A stretch of 64,000 nt of DNA, taken from Rhodobacter sp. GTDB lineage: Bacteria; Pseudomonadota; Alphaproteobacteria; Rhodobacterales; Rhodobacteraceae. The notes beneath the pieces were generated by a model. The model did no database searches, had not been told where the DNA came from, and saw only the letters and a list, made by a program, of their open reading frames with translations. Positions 8,594 through 17,201 of the stretch are shown here, in pieces. Position 1 is the stretch's first letter, and the number at the start of each line of letters is the position of its first letter. Both the position numbers and the translations under genes were made by a program. The DNA lies in assembly GCA_013821825.1 (NCBI GenBank), contig PNJK01000002.1, forward strand, positions 43,347 through 107,346. The letters run 5' to 3'.

Positions 8594-9285
8594 GCCCGCG
8601 GCGGCTGGGCCAGCCCCCGCTGCACGGCGGGGCGGGCAAGGAAGTTGTCCAGATAGGCGGGAACCCGTTTCAGCTGACCCCACCCGGCGATATCGGCGGC
8701 CTTGTAGAAATCGCGCAAGGTGCGCAGCCAGGGGCCGATGGCGATATCCGCGATGGAATAGTCGCCGACGATCCAGTCTTTTCCCGCCAGCGCCCCGTCC
8801 AGCACCTTCAGCAGCCGCTCCGCCTCGGCCCGGTAACGTTCCTTGGGTCGCGGGTCAGCAACGTCTTTGCCGGCAAAATGGTGGAAGAACCCAAGCTGGC
8901 CGAACATCGGCCCGATGCCGCCCATCTGGAACATCAGCCATTGGGTCACTTCCCAGCGCTTGCCCTCGGGGATCAGCTTGCCCGACTTCTCAGCCAGATA
9001 AAGCAGGATCGCCCCGCTTTCGAACAGCGCCAGCGGCTCGCCGTCCGGGCCTGCGGGATCGATGATCGCGGGGATCTTGTTGTTGGGGTTCAGGCTCAGG
9101 AACTCCGGGCTGGTCTGGTCGTTCTTGCCGAAGTCCACCAGATGCGCGTCATAAGGCAGGCCCATCTCCTCCAGCGCGATAGAGACCTTGACGCCATTGG
9201 GTGTCGGCAACGAGTAAAGCTGGATCGCGCTCGGGTTGCGGGGGGGCCAACGGTGGGTGATCAGGTGGTTGCCGAGCTCTGACAA
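8590..9285 (-). CDS. Glutathione S-transferase family protein (YfcG/YghU-like)
   Basis: 231 residues from a TTG start at 9285, chosen because AAGGAG lies eight nt upstream and because the protein then begins SELGNHLITHRWPP, matching the family N-terminus; the longer open frame to 9366 adds an implausible leader. The thioredoxin-like GST domain carries IQLYSLPTPNGVKVSIALEE and NPNNKIPAI; the helical domain follows with GDYSIADIAIGPW. Relatives of this type act as disulfide-bond oxidoreductases using glutathione. Convergent with sua5. Confidence 0.92.
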   Translation of the reverse strand: MSELGNHLITHRWPPRNPSAIQLYSLPTPNGVKVSIALEEMGLPYDAHLVDFGKNDQTSPEFLSLNPNNKIPAIIDPAGPDGEPLALFESGAILLYLAEKSGKLIPEGKRWEVTQWLMFQMGGIGPMFGQLGFFHHFAGKDVADPRPKERYRAEAERLLKVLDGALAGKDWIVGDYSIADIAIGPWLRTLRDFYKAADIAGWGQLKRVPAYLDNFLARPAVQRGLAQPPRA

Positions 9286-9434
9286 AGCGTTCTCCTTCGC
9301 GGGACACTGTACGAAGGTAGGGAAAAATTCCCCGTTCGAAACCCGATTAGTTGTGCGACAGTTCAATCAGGCCTGTGCGCCTGAGCAATCAAGAAGTCTG
9401 CCGTTCAAGGCGGGCAAACATAGGGAACCGTGGA

Positions 9435-9803
9435 ATGCTTAACGAATTCAAGGCCTTTATATCCAAAGGCAATGTCATCGACCTCGCCGTTGGTATCATC
9501 ATCGGCGCGGCTTTCACTGCCATCGTCTCGTCGCTGGTGGACGATCTGATCCAGCCGCTGATCGGCATGATCATCGGCGGGATCGACTTCTCAAGCTGGG
9601 GCTTCTCGATTGGCGAAGCGAAATTCGCCATTGGCAACTTCATCACCGCAGTGATCAAGTTCCTGGTCATCGCCTGGGTGGTGTTCCTGCTTGTGAAGGC
9701 CATGAACAAGATGATGCCCAAGAAGGACGAGGCGCCGGCCGCGCCGGCTGGTCCGTCGGACAACGATCTGCTGAAAGAGATCCTGGCCGAACTGAAGAAG
9801 TAA
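9435..9803 (+). CDS. mscL: Large-conductance mechanosensitive channel MscL
   Basis: 122 residues starting at ATG 9435 ([20 protein letters not shown]); earlier in-frame ATGs would add a non-homologous leader. The family signature [17 protein letters not shown] includes the first transmembrane helix, TM2 is [21 protein letters not shown], and the C-terminal helical bundle ends [11 protein letters not shown]. The pentameric inner-membrane channel opens under membrane tension and releases solutes on hypo-osmotic shock. It is followed by a strong terminator. Confidence 0.97.
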   Translation: MLNEFKAFISKGNVIDLAVGIIIGAAFTAIVSSLVDDLIQPLIGMIIGGIDFSSWGFSIGEAKFAIGNFITAVIKFLVIAWVVFLLVKAMNKMMPKKDEAPAAPAGPSDNDLLKEILAELKK

Positions 9804-9826
9804 TCCCGGCGCAATCGCCGGACAAA

Positions 9827-9852
9827 GGCCCCCGATCCGCCGGGGGCCTTTT
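9827..9852 (+). terminator. Rho-independent terminator of mscL
   Basis: A 7-bp GC stem (GGCCCCC / GGGGGCC, arms 9827-9833 and 9842-9848) is followed directly by TTTT, 23 nt after the mscL stop. The convergent ald gene ends 8 nt further on. Confidence 0.85.
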
Positions 9853-9859
9853 CATTGGG

Positions 9860-10978
9860 TCAGAGGGCCAGGGCCTCGGCTGCCGTGATGGTCGGCAGAC
9901 CAAGTGCCACGCCAACCGCCTCGTAGGTCAGCCGGCCAGCATGAACGTTAAGGCCCGCCAGAAGGTGCTTGTCCTCGGCGCAGGCCTTTTTCCATCCCTT
10001 GTCGGCAAGGGCGAGCATGAAGGGCATCGTCGCGTTGCCCAGGGCCAGAGTCGAGGTGCGGGCCACCGCGCCTGGCATGTTGGCCACGCAGTAATGCATG
10101 ATCCCATCCACCTCGTAGATCGGGTCCTGGTGCGTTGTGGCCTTCGAGGTTTCAAAACATCCACCCTGGTCGATGGCGACGTCGACCAGCGCCGCACCCG
10201 GCTTCAGCTCTTTCAACTGTGCCTTCGAGATCAGTTTCGGCGCTGCTGCTCCGGGGATCAGCACCGCGCCGATGATCAGATCAGCCTCGCGCGCCAGGGC
10301 GATGGTGTTGCCGGCGCTGGCATAGGCGTTCTTGAACTGCCCGCCAAAGACATCGTCCAGATAGCGCAGCCGGTTGATCGAGCGGTCCAGCACGGTGACA
10401 TCCGCGCCCATGCCCGAGGCGATCTTGGCGGCATGGGTGCCCACGACACCGCCACCGATGACGAGCACCCGGCCGGGCGACACGCCGGGCACACCGCCCA
10501 GCAGCACACCGCGACCACCATTGGCCTTCTGCAGCGTCCAGGCGCCCACCTGCGGGGCCAGACGGCCCGCCACCTCGGACATCGGAGCCAGCAGAGGCAG
10601 GCCTCCGCGATCGTCAGTCACGGTTTCATAGGCAATGCAGGTCGCGCCGGATTTCAAGAGGTCCTTGGTCTGTGCCGGATCGGGGGCAAGGTGCAGGTAG
10701 GTGAAAAGCACCTGTCCCTCGCGGAGGCGTTTGCGCTCTACCGCCTGCGGCTCCTTGACCTTGACGATCATGTCGGACTTCTCGAAGACCTCTTCGGCGG
10801 TATCCACGATCTTGGCACCGGCCGCCTTGTAGTCGGCATCCGAGAAGCCAGCGCCCAGACCGGCGCCTTTCTCGATCATGACCTTGTGGCCATGGGCCAC
10901 AGCTTCGCGCGCCGCATCCGGCGTCATGCCGACGCGGAACTCCTGCGGCTTGATTTCCTTCGGGCAACCGATCTTCAT
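9860..10978 (-). CDS. ald: Alanine dehydrogenase
   Basis: 372 residues starting at ATG 10978 (MKIGCPKEIKPQEFRVG), with the Shine-Dalgarno sequence GGGAGAGAG just upstream; an open frame reaching 11170 is upstream read-through. Landmarks are MTPDAAREAVAHGHKVMIEKGAG, the NAD-binding GGGVVGTHAAKIASGMGADV and NMPGAVARTSTLALGN near the end. It interconverts L-alanine with pyruvate and ammonia using NAD. The divergent Lrp/AsnC regulator 147 nt away is the likely controller, a common pairing. Confidence 0.97.
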   Translation of the reverse strand: MKIGCPKEIKPQEFRVGMTPDAAREAVAHGHKVMIEKGAGLGAGFSDADYKAAGAKIVDTAEEVFEKSDMIVKVKEPQAVERKRLREGQVLFTYLHLAPDPAQTKDLLKSGATCIAYETVTDDRGGLPLLAPMSEVAGRLAPQVGAWTLQKANGGRGVLLGGVPGVSPGRVLVIGGGVVGTHAAKIASGMGADVTVLDRSINRLRYLDDVFGGQFKNAYASAGNTIALAREADLIIGAVLIPGAAAPKLISKAQLKELKPGAALVDVAIDQGGCFETSKATTHQDPIYEVDGIMHYCVANMPGAVARTSTLALGNATMPFMLALADKGWKKACAEDKHLLAGLNVHAGRLTYEAVGVALGLPTITAAEALAL

Positions 10979-11125
10979 TTGCTCTCTCCCTGCGGGACTG
11001 ATCCCTTGTGGGGACAGTCTTTGCCTCTTCCGCTGGCAATGCTTTGAATTCTTGATGACGCCGGGGCGGTTTGGCAGTAGATTTCCCGGCGCAACCGCCC
11101 TTTTGTCGAAGAAATCTCCAGAAAC

Positions 11126-11584
11126 ATGGATCTTGACGCCACAGACCGCCGCATCCTGACAGTCCTGCAAAAGAACGGAAGGATCACCAACGCGGAATTG
11201 TCCGAGGCGGTGAACCTGTCGCCTTCAGCCTGTCACCGCCGCGTGCAGCGGCTGGAGGAAGAGGGGTATATCGCCGGTTACGTCGCCCTTTTGGACGCCC
11301 GCAAGATGGGCAGGCTGACCACGGTCTTCGTGGAGATCACCCTGCAAAGCCAGGCCGAGGACCTGCTTGACGCCTTTGAACGCGAAGTTGCCCGGGTGCC
11401 GGACCTGCTGGAATGCCATCTGATGGCAGGGACGGCGGATTATCTGTTGAAGATCATGGCCGAGGATACCGAGGATTTCGCCCGCATCCACCGCCAGTTC
11501 CTGTCACGCCTGCCGGGGGTGCGGCAGATGCAGTCCTCCTTTGCGCTGCGCACGGTGGTCAAGACCACGGCCCTCGCGGTCTAG
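11126..11584 (+). CDS. Lrp/AsnC family transcriptional regulator
   Basis: 152 residues. The N-terminal winged helix-turn-helix is clear (DATDRRILTVLQKNGRITNA then SPSACHRRVQRLEEEGYI) and the C-terminal RAM/AsnC ligand domain contains DLLECHLMAGTADYLLKIMAED. It is transcribed divergently from ald, and the shared 147-nt intergenic region is the natural place for its operator, so it is probably the alanine-responsive activator of ald (AldR type). That regulatory link is inferred from position. Confidence 0.93.
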   Translation: MDLDATDRRILTVLQKNGRITNAELSEAVNLSPSACHRRVQRLEEEGYIAGYVALLDARKMGRLTTVFVEITLQSQAEDLLDAFEREVARVPDLLECHLMAGTADYLLKIMAEDTEDFARIHRQFLSRLPGVRQMQSSFALRTVVKTTALAV

Positions 11585-11587
11585 GTT

Positions 11588-12601
11588 TCAGACGCGGTAG
11601 TAATCCCGATACCAGGCGACGAAGGCCGCAACCCCATCGCGGATCGAGGTTTCGGGCCGATAGCCGGTCAGACGCTGCAAGAGGCTGCAATCGGCCCAGG
11701 TTTCCGGTACGTCACCCTTCTGCATCTCCAGGAACGTCTTCCGGATCTCCAGGCCCAGGGCACGCTCGATCTCGGCAATGTAGTCCATCAGCGGCACCCG
11801 CTGGCTGTTGCCGATATTGACCGTCCGGAACGGCGCGACCGGGCTGAGGCTGTCGCCGGGGGCAATCGCTTCCGGCGTGACGGGCTGGATCGGGGGCAGG
11901 TCGATCAACAGCCGGATACCGCGCACCAGATCGGTCACATAGGTGAAGTCGCGTGCCATCCGGCCGTGGTTGTAGACATCGATCGCTTCGCCTGCCAGAG
12001 CGGCCCGGACGAACTTGAACAGGGCCATGTCCGGCCTCCCCCAGGGGCCATAGACGGTGAAGAAGCGGAACATTGTGGTCGGCAGCTTCCACAGATGGGC
12101 ATAGCTGTGGCCCATTGCCTCGTTCGCCTTCTTGGTTGCTGCATAGAGGGTCAGTGGGGTGTCGGTCTGCTGCGTCTCGGCAAAGGGCATGGCGGTGTTT
12201 GCGCCATAGACCGACGAGGTAGAGGCCATCAACAGATGCCCGACCCCCAGCGTCCGGGCGCATTCCAGCACGTTGAAGGTGCCGATCAGGTTCGATTCGA
12301 CATAGGCCCGCGGGTTTTCCAGCGAATGCCGGACACCCGCCTGTGCCGCCAGATGCACGATGATCTCGGGCCGTTCCTGGTCGCACAGTGCCTGCAGGCG
12401 GGACATGTCTTCCAGCATCCCCTCCGCGCAGGAAAATCCGGGCGATTGCAGGAGGATCTGGTGCCGGTGCCGCTTTAGCGCCACATCGTAATAGGGGGTC
12501 ATGCCGTCATAGCCGACGACGCGAAAGCCGTCCTTCAGCAGCAGCTGGGCCAGGTGAAAGCCGATGAAGCCCGCCGTGCCGGTGATCAGGACAGTTCGCA
12601 T
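11588..12601 (-). CDS. NAD-dependent epimerase, UDP-glucuronate 4-epimerase-like
   Basis: 337 residues of the extended SDR type. The Rossmann motif is TGTAGFIGFHLAQLLL, the active-site region has STSSVYG, and the catalytic Tyr/Lys appear as YAATKKANEAM, followed by FRFFTVYGPWGRPDMALFKF, typical of UDP-glucuronate 4-epimerases (LpsL/CapI group). It would supply UDP-galacturonate for surface polysaccharide in the cytoplasm. It stands alone: convergent with the lrp gene (3 nt apart) and downstream of rpsU. Confidence 0.92.
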   Translation of the reverse strand: MRTVLITGTAGFIGFHLAQLLLKDGFRVVGYDGMTPYYDVALKRHRHQILLQSPGFSCAEGMLEDMSRLQALCDQERPEIIVHLAAQAGVRHSLENPRAYVESNLIGTFNVLECARTLGVGHLLMASTSSVYGANTAMPFAETQQTDTPLTLYAATKKANEAMGHSYAHLWKLPTTMFRFFTVYGPWGRPDMALFKFVRAALAGEAIDVYNHGRMARDFTYVTDLVRGIRLLIDLPPIQPVTPEAIAPGDSLSPVAPFRTVNIGNSQRVPLMDYIAEIERALGLEIRKTFLEMQKGDVPETWADCSLLQRLTGYRPETSIRDGVAAFVAWYRDYYRV

Positions 12602-12705
12602 GTGCAGGCTTTCCCGTTTCTTGCACAGGGGTTCCCTGTCCGGCGCCCCGATGTCAAGGCTTTGACCGCAACCGGCCCTGAAATCGATCGAAAGCCGATG
12701 GCAAT

Positions 12706-12735
12706 GAAAAACCCCCGGCCTCGCGGACGGGGGTT
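12706..12735 (-). terminator. Terminator of rpsU
   Basis: Read on the minus strand, AACCCCCG and CGGGGGTT form an 8-bp stem around a 10-nt loop and are followed by a T run (plus-strand AAAAA at 12706-12710), about 40 nt after the rpsU stop. It insulates rpsU from the epimerase gene. Confidence 0.82.
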
Positions 12736-12774
12736 GATCGGGCGGGCATCGCTGCCCCAGTGTCGCAAGACGTC

Positions 12775-12981
12775 TTACAGACCGCCTTCACGCTGAAGCT
12801 TCTTCCGGGCAAGTTTCCTTGCACGGCGCACGGCTTCGGCCTGTTCGCGTGCCTTCTTGACGGAGGGCTTCTCGAAATGCTGCTTGAGCTTCATTTCCCG
12901 AAACACCCCTTCGCGCTGAAGTTTTTTCTTCAGGGCACGGAGAGCCTGTTCGACGTTATTGTCGCGGACGCTGACCTGCAT
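12775..12981 (-). CDS. rpsU: 30S ribosomal protein S21
   Basis: 68 residues, strongly basic. Starts [20 protein letters not shown] and continues with [20 protein letters not shown], the classic S21 sequence, ending in an Arg/Lys-rich helix. S21 binds the 30S platform and helps translation initiation. The start is preceded by AAGGTGGTG. It is monocistronic with its own terminator and divergent from the COQ9 gene; the roughly 108-nt intergenic region should hold both promoters. Confidence 0.97.
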   Translation of the reverse strand: MQVSVRDNNVEQALRALKKKLQREGVFREMKLKQHFEKPSVKKAREQAEAVRRARKLARKKLQREGGL

Positions 12982-13089
12982 GTGGTTGTCACCACCTTCC
13001 TAGGTTAAAGTTGCACTGACTTGTGCAGGCCCGCGCCCTATAACAAAGGGCAGATGGCTTGTCCACCGCAGCGCGGAACGGAGGCGACG

Positions 13090-13761
13090 ATGACCGACAA
13101 CAGCAAGGACCGGGTGCTGGACGCAGCGCTTGCGCATGTGCCCTTTGACGGCTGGTCGGAAAAGACCCTGCGCGCAGCGGCGGCCGAGGCGGGGGTCGAC
13201 GCCGCCCTTGCCCGCGCGCTGTTCCCGCGCGGTGGGGTCGATCTGGCGCTGGCCTTTCACGCCCGAGGTGACGCCGAGATGGCGGCCCGGCTGGCCGCGA
13301 TGGACCTCACCAGCCAACGCTACCGCGACCGGATCGCCACCGCCGTCCGCACCCGTCTTGAGCTGGCAGATCTGGAACTCGTGCGCCGGGGCACCACGCT
13401 TTTTTCCCTGCCGCAGCACGCAGGCGACGGGGCAAAGGCGGTCTGGAGCACCGCTGACAAGATCTGGACGGCGCTGGGCGACACCTCGCAGGACCTGAAC
13501 TGGTACACCAAACGTGCCACTCTTTCGGCGGTCTATGCCGCGACGGTGCTTTACCGGCTGGGGGACTGCACGCCCTTCCATCAGGCCACGTGGGAGTTTC
13601 TGGACCGCCGGATCGACGGCGTGATGCAGGTGGAGAAGCTGAAGGCCAGCCTGCGGGAAAACCCCATCGGCAAGGCGTTCATGGCCGGGCCGGGAAAGCT
13701 TATGGAAAGCGTTCGTGCGCCAAGACAGCCCGACAACCTGCCGGGCCGCCACCAAGGCTGA
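13090..13761 (+). CDS. COQ9 family protein
   Basis: 223 residues from ATG 13090 (MTDNSKDRVLDAALAHVPFD); the open frame upstream to 13021 is not homologous. The N-terminal third is the TetR-like helical fold of COQ9, and WEFLDRRIDGVMQVEKLKA marks the C-terminal part. COQ9 is a lipid-binding partner of the COQ7 hydroxylase in ubiquinone biosynthesis; bacterial members are presumed to act likewise at the membrane surface. It lies 21 nt before the quinone oxidoreductase gene, suggesting cotranscription. Confidence 0.93.
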   Translation: MTDNSKDRVLDAALAHVPFDGWSEKTLRAAAAEAGVDAALARALFPRGGVDLALAFHARGDAEMAARLAAMDLTSQRYRDRIATAVRTRLELADLELVRRGTTLFSLPQHAGDGAKAVWSTADKIWTALGDTSQDLNWYTKRATLSAVYAATVLYRLGDCTPFHQATWEFLDRRIDGVMQVEKLKASLRENPIGKAFMAGPGKLMESVRAPRQPDNLPGRHQG

Positions 13762-13782
13762 CTCTGTCTGGAAAGATCTCTG

Positions 13783-14775
13783 ATGACCCTGTCGCACACC
13801 ATGCTTGCCGTTGAAATCTCGACCCCCGGCGGGCCAGATGTCCTGGTCCCCTGTTCCGTTCCGGTACCGGTGCCCGGCCATGGCCAGATCATCATCCGCA
13901 TCGCCTATGCCGGGGTGAACCGGCCCGATGCGCTACAACGCGCCGGGGCTTATGCACCCCCTTTGTCGGCGTCCCCCCTGCCGGGGCTGGAATGCTCCGG
14001 GACTGTGGTCGAGGTCGGGCCCGGCGTGTCGCGCTGGCAGATCGGCGATCAGGTTTGCGCGCTGCTGCCCGGCGGCGGCTATGCCGAGTATGCCGTCACG
14101 CATGAGGCGCATGCCCTGCCCATCCCCGCCGGCCTCAGCCTGCGCGATGCGGCCTGCCTGCCTGAAACCTGCTTTACCGTCTGGTCCAACATGGTGATGC
14201 GCGGCGGGCTGCAAGCGGGTGAACGCTTCCTTGTCCACGGCGGCACCTCTGGCATCGGGACCACCGCCATCCAGATCGCCGCCGCTCTTGGCGCCCGCGT
14301 CTTCACCACCGCCGGCACCGATGACAAATGCGCCGTCTGCCGTGAGCTTGGGGCTGAACTGGCCCTGAACTACCGGACCACGGATTTCGTGCCCGCCGTC
14401 AAGGCCGAAGGCGGAGCGAACCTGATCCTCGACATGGTCGGCGGCCCCTATATCGAACGCAACATCAGGGCGCTGGCCGATGACGGCCGCCTAGTCCAGA
14501 TCGCGTTCCTGCAAGGCCCGAAGGTCACGCTGAATTTTGCCGAGCTTATGATGCGGCGCCTGACCCTCACCGGATCGACCCTTCGCCCGCAGTCCGACCT
14601 CGCCAAGACCCGGATCGCCCGCGAGGTGGAAACCCATGTCTGGCCGATGATCGCCCGGGGTGCCCTGCGCGTGGTTATCGACAGCGAGTTTGCCCTGACC
14701 GAAGCCGCCGCCGCCCATCGGCGGATCGAGGCCGAGGGACATGTCGGCAAGATCGTCCTGAAGGCTGAAGGTTAG
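13783..14775 (+). CDS. NAD(P)H-quinone oxidoreductase, PIG3/zeta-crystallin type
   Basis: 330 residues of the zinc-independent medium-chain dehydrogenase family. Seen: AYAGVNRPDALQRAGAY, LPGLECSGTVVEVG, LVHGGTSGIGTTAIQIAAALG (the NADPH-binding glycine motif) and a C-terminus VGKIVLKAEG that is standard for the family, so the protein is complete. It reduces quinones in one-electron steps with NADPH. It follows the COQ9 gene by 21 nt. Its stop directly abuts the truncated end of the minus-strand pseudogene next to it. Confidence 0.94.
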   Translation: MTLSHTMLAVEISTPGGPDVLVPCSVPVPVPGHGQIIIRIAYAGVNRPDALQRAGAYAPPLSASPLPGLECSGTVVEVGPGVSRWQIGDQVCALLPGGGYAEYAVTHEAHALPIPAGLSLRDAACLPETCFTVWSNMVMRGGLQAGERFLVHGGTSGIGTTAIQIAAALGARVFTTAGTDDKCAVCRELGAELALNYRTTDFVPAVKAEGGANLILDMVGGPYIERNIRALADDGRLVQIAFLQGPKVTLNFAELMMRRLTLTGSTLRPQSDLAKTRIAREVETHVWPMIARGALRVVIDSEFALTEAAAAHRRIEAEGHVGKIVLKAEG

Positions 14776-15504
14776 AGGCGGACGCAACGGCCCCGATGAT
14801 GGCGCCCAAAGGCCCGCCGATGGCGGTGCCGACCGTGCCGCCGATGAGCCCGCCAAGGGCCAGACCCGCCGCAGCACCCACAGCGGCCACGATGATAGCC
14901 ACCGCGTCTTTGATCGCCTCCCACAGGTCCTGCAGGAACCGCGACATGCCACCGTTGTCTTTTCGGCCATCGCAAGAACCATCAGGAAATCAGCAGGATA
15001 GCTGACATTATCCAGCGAGGAGGTCTTCGGCAACCGCGGTGGCGAACAGGTCATGGATTCGCTGTCGTCAAAGTCGTCGCGCACTATGAACTCTGGCGCC
15101 TTGGTCGGGTATCCGGCCCCGGGGGAACGGCGGTGCTGCCCATGGCAATCCGGTCATCGCCGGGCCATTCGGGGCTGGTCTTTTCGATGCACTTCACCTT
15201 GTGCAGGCGGAAATGCAGTCCTTTGTTGACGCGATCGGGTCCTGGAACTTGGCGTTGAACAGGGGCTGGCCGGACTTGAATGCGACGGCCTTGGTCATCT
15301 GGAACTTCATCAATGAAAAGATCTTCGGGGAAAACACGGTGGAAAATGCCACTGCAGCATGATGGTGCGCCGGTCGGGCCCGCCCGGGACGGTTTTGAAT
15401 TCCATATGCAGATTCGGGTCGGAAGCTGCGACTTGCAGGCTCTTTTTTTGCAGGGTCACGCGATTAACGGTTCTTTCACGCGCAGCCCGCAGCAGGCTTT
15501 GCTA
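14776..15504 (-). pseudogene. Multiply frameshifted gene with Gly-zipper C-terminus
   Basis: Protein-like sequence continues across this stretch only if the frame is changed repeatedly. In order on the minus strand: VNRVTLQKKSLQVAASDPNL (near 15470-15410), LFNAKFQD (near 15260), FRLHKVKCIEKTSPEWPGDD (near 15220-15160), FIVRDDFDDSESMTCSPP (near 15090-15030), VLAMAEK (near 14970), then, in yet another frame from ATG 14947, FLQDLWEAIKDAVAIIVAAV followed by a glycine-rich helix of AIGGPLGAIIGA type. The last piece ends where the quinone oxidoreductase gene ends, so the 3' end is lost. I do not recognise the family. The 5' end is uncertain: an in-frame stop occurs near 15504. Confidence 0.65.
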
Positions 15505-15676
15505 GTTCCATGTTCGGCGGGATTGGAAAATTCATCCAGAACTAAGCCGACCGGCAGTTCCCCAGCTGCCCCGGCAACGGACATTTTACCAAGTTATTTC
15601 CCCTTTGCTTCCCCTCGAAATGCCTTTTTCTTCCCGGTCCCGCCACTCTCCCGTTACGACCTGGAAAGACAGCGAC

Positions 15677-16315
15677 CTACCGCACCGGTTCCAGAACCGC
15701 GTCCTGAAGCCGGCAGTCGCGGATCGTGTCTTCGCCGCAGCGCCGGAAGCCAAGATCCTTGGTCAGGCAAATCCGCGCCTCCTGGATCAGGCCACCCTTA
15801 CAGGTGATGGTGATCTGGTCGCGCGAAAGACTTGGGTTGGCCTCCAGAAAGGCATCCTCGATCACGCTTGCCGGCAAGGTCAGCGGGCGTGAGACTTCGG
15901 CCAGGAACTCTGGAACCGAAATGGTTTCATAGGCTTGGCGGGCAGTCCGGAAATAGTCACCGGCTGCAAGGCCGGAACAGCGCCCGTGCTTTTTCCATTG
16001 GTAGAATGCCGACCCCGCACCACCCATGATATCGGCCATGGCTGCTGTCATGCTGCGGGACGGGTCCCGTTCCCCCGTGCGGCACCAGGATGGCCATCCC
16101 TCCTCGTACTGCGGCCAAAGGCCGTGTACCACGAAGGTCAGACCCCGGCCCGCATCGCATTGCGGATCGTCCCGCGCATCGCCTTCAAGCGCGCACCAGG
16201 CTGACGACCACGAGAGCGACAGGACGTAATAGTCGAAGTCGCCCGCCCTCTCACCCTCGGCCTGTGCGATGGGCGCCCAGCACAAAGCCACGAGGGTCAC
16301 AAGGATCAGGCGCAT
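15677..16315 (-). CDS. Ribonuclease T2 family protein (atypical second active-site motif)
   Basis: 212 residues from ATG 16315, preceded by GAAGGAAAAG. A signal peptide (MRLILVTLVALCWAPIAQA) sends it to the periplasm. Active-site segment I is intact (FVVHGLWPQYEEG, His64). Segment II reads AFYQWKKHGRC, with Lys109 and His110 present but Gln106 where the canonical HEWxKHG motif has glutamate. Several Cys pairs fit the disulfides of the family. T2 enzymes cleave single-stranded RNA through 2',3'-cyclic phosphates. It is a single gene, divergent from trcR across about 124 nt. Confidence 0.9.
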   Translation of the reverse strand: MRLILVTLVALCWAPIAQAEGERAGDFDYYVLSLSWSSAWCALEGDARDDPQCDAGRGLTFVVHGLWPQYEEGWPSWCRTGERDPSRSMTAAMADIMGGAGSAFYQWKKHGRCSGLAAGDYFRTARQAYETISVPEFLAEVSRPLTLPASVIEDAFLEANPSLSRDQITITCKGGLIQEARICLTKDLGFRRCGEDTIRDCRLQDAVLEPVR

Positions 16316-16439
16316 TTCCGCTTTTCCTTCTTCTCGACAGGCCGTATATGGGCGATTGAATTCCCAGAAAACGTGGAACTCGCGGGCCCGCCCGCCGCCG
16401 TTTTCCCGGCCCGGGAGAGATTTGTAAAGGAGAGATCCG

Positions 16440-17201
16440 ATGTCGATGTCAAAGCCGCTCATGGCCAAGGCCACCGCTGTCTGGCTGGTGGACAACACGA
16501 CCCTCAGCTTTGCCCAGATCGCCGATTTCTGCGGGCTGCACGAGCTGGAGGTGCAGGGCATTGCCGATGGCGATGTGGCTGGTGGGGTCAAGGGCTTCGA
16601 CCCGATCGCCAACAACCAGCTTGATCCGGTCGAAATCGACCGCGCCCAGGCCGATCCCCTCTACCGCATGAAGCTGAAGTTCAACGCCGCCGCCGTGGGC
16701 GAGGAAAAGCGCCGTGGTCCGCGCTATACCCCGCTGTCCAAGCGTCAGGACCGCCCCGCCGCGATCTACTGGCTGGTGAAGTTCCACCCGGAGCTGTCGG
16801 ACGGCGCGATTGGCAAGCTTGTGGGGACGACGAAGCCCACCATCCAGTCGATCCGCGGGCGGAGCCACTGGAACATCTCGAACATCCAGCCGATCGACCC
16901 GGTGGCGCTGGGCCTGTGCAAGCAGTCGGAACTTGATACCGCCGTGCAGGCCGCAGCCCGCAAGAAGGCGGCAGATGGCGTGGTGATGTCGGACGACGAG
17001 CGCCGCAAGCTGGTGTCGACCGAGCAGTCGCTGGGCATGGACCCTGCGCCGAAAGTGCCCTCGGGGCTGGAGGTCTTTGGCGACGAGGAGAAGGACGACA
17101 CCCCGGCGGGCGATTTCTCCGACGCGGAAAGCTTCTTCAACCTGCCGCAGGGCGGGCATGACGATGATGAGGACGACGAGGACAACAAGCGCCGTCGCTA
17201 A
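16440..17201 (+). CDS. trcR: Cell cycle transcriptional regulator TrcR (DUF1013)
   Basis: 253 residues. The N-terminal region TAVWLVDNTTLSFAQIADFC is helix-turn-helix-like and is followed by GLHELEVQGIADG, FDPIANNQL and YTPLSKRQDRPAAIYWLVKF, the hallmark of DUF1013. The last 60 residues are strongly acidic and end in a short basic tail (KRRR). In alphaproteobacteria the family includes TrcR, described as a cell-cycle transcription factor. A start six nt later (MSKPLMAK) is also possible; GGAGAG precedes the chosen ATG. Confidence 0.9.
   Translation: MSMSKPLMAKATAVWLVDNTTLSFAQIADFCGLHELEVQGIADGDVAGGVKGFDPIANNQLDPVEIDRAQADPLYRMKLKFNAAAVGEEKRRGPRYTPLSKRQDRPAAIYWLVKFHPELSDGAIGKLVGTTKPTIQSIRGRSHWNISNIQPIDPVALGLCKQSELDTAVQAAARKKAADGVVMSDDERRKLVSTEQSLGMDPAPKVPSGLEVFGDEEKDDTPAGDFSDAESFFNLPQGGHDDDEDDEDNKRRR

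Noticed and set aside
14776..15504. Programmed ribosomal frameshifting as explanation for the frame changes
   Set aside because: Three or more shifts within 500 nt, with no slippery sequence identified and a missing 3' end, fit gene decay far better.
15280..15807. A 175-codon plus-strand frame
   Set aside because: It runs antisense to the pseudogene and into the T2 ribonuclease gene and has no protein-like features.
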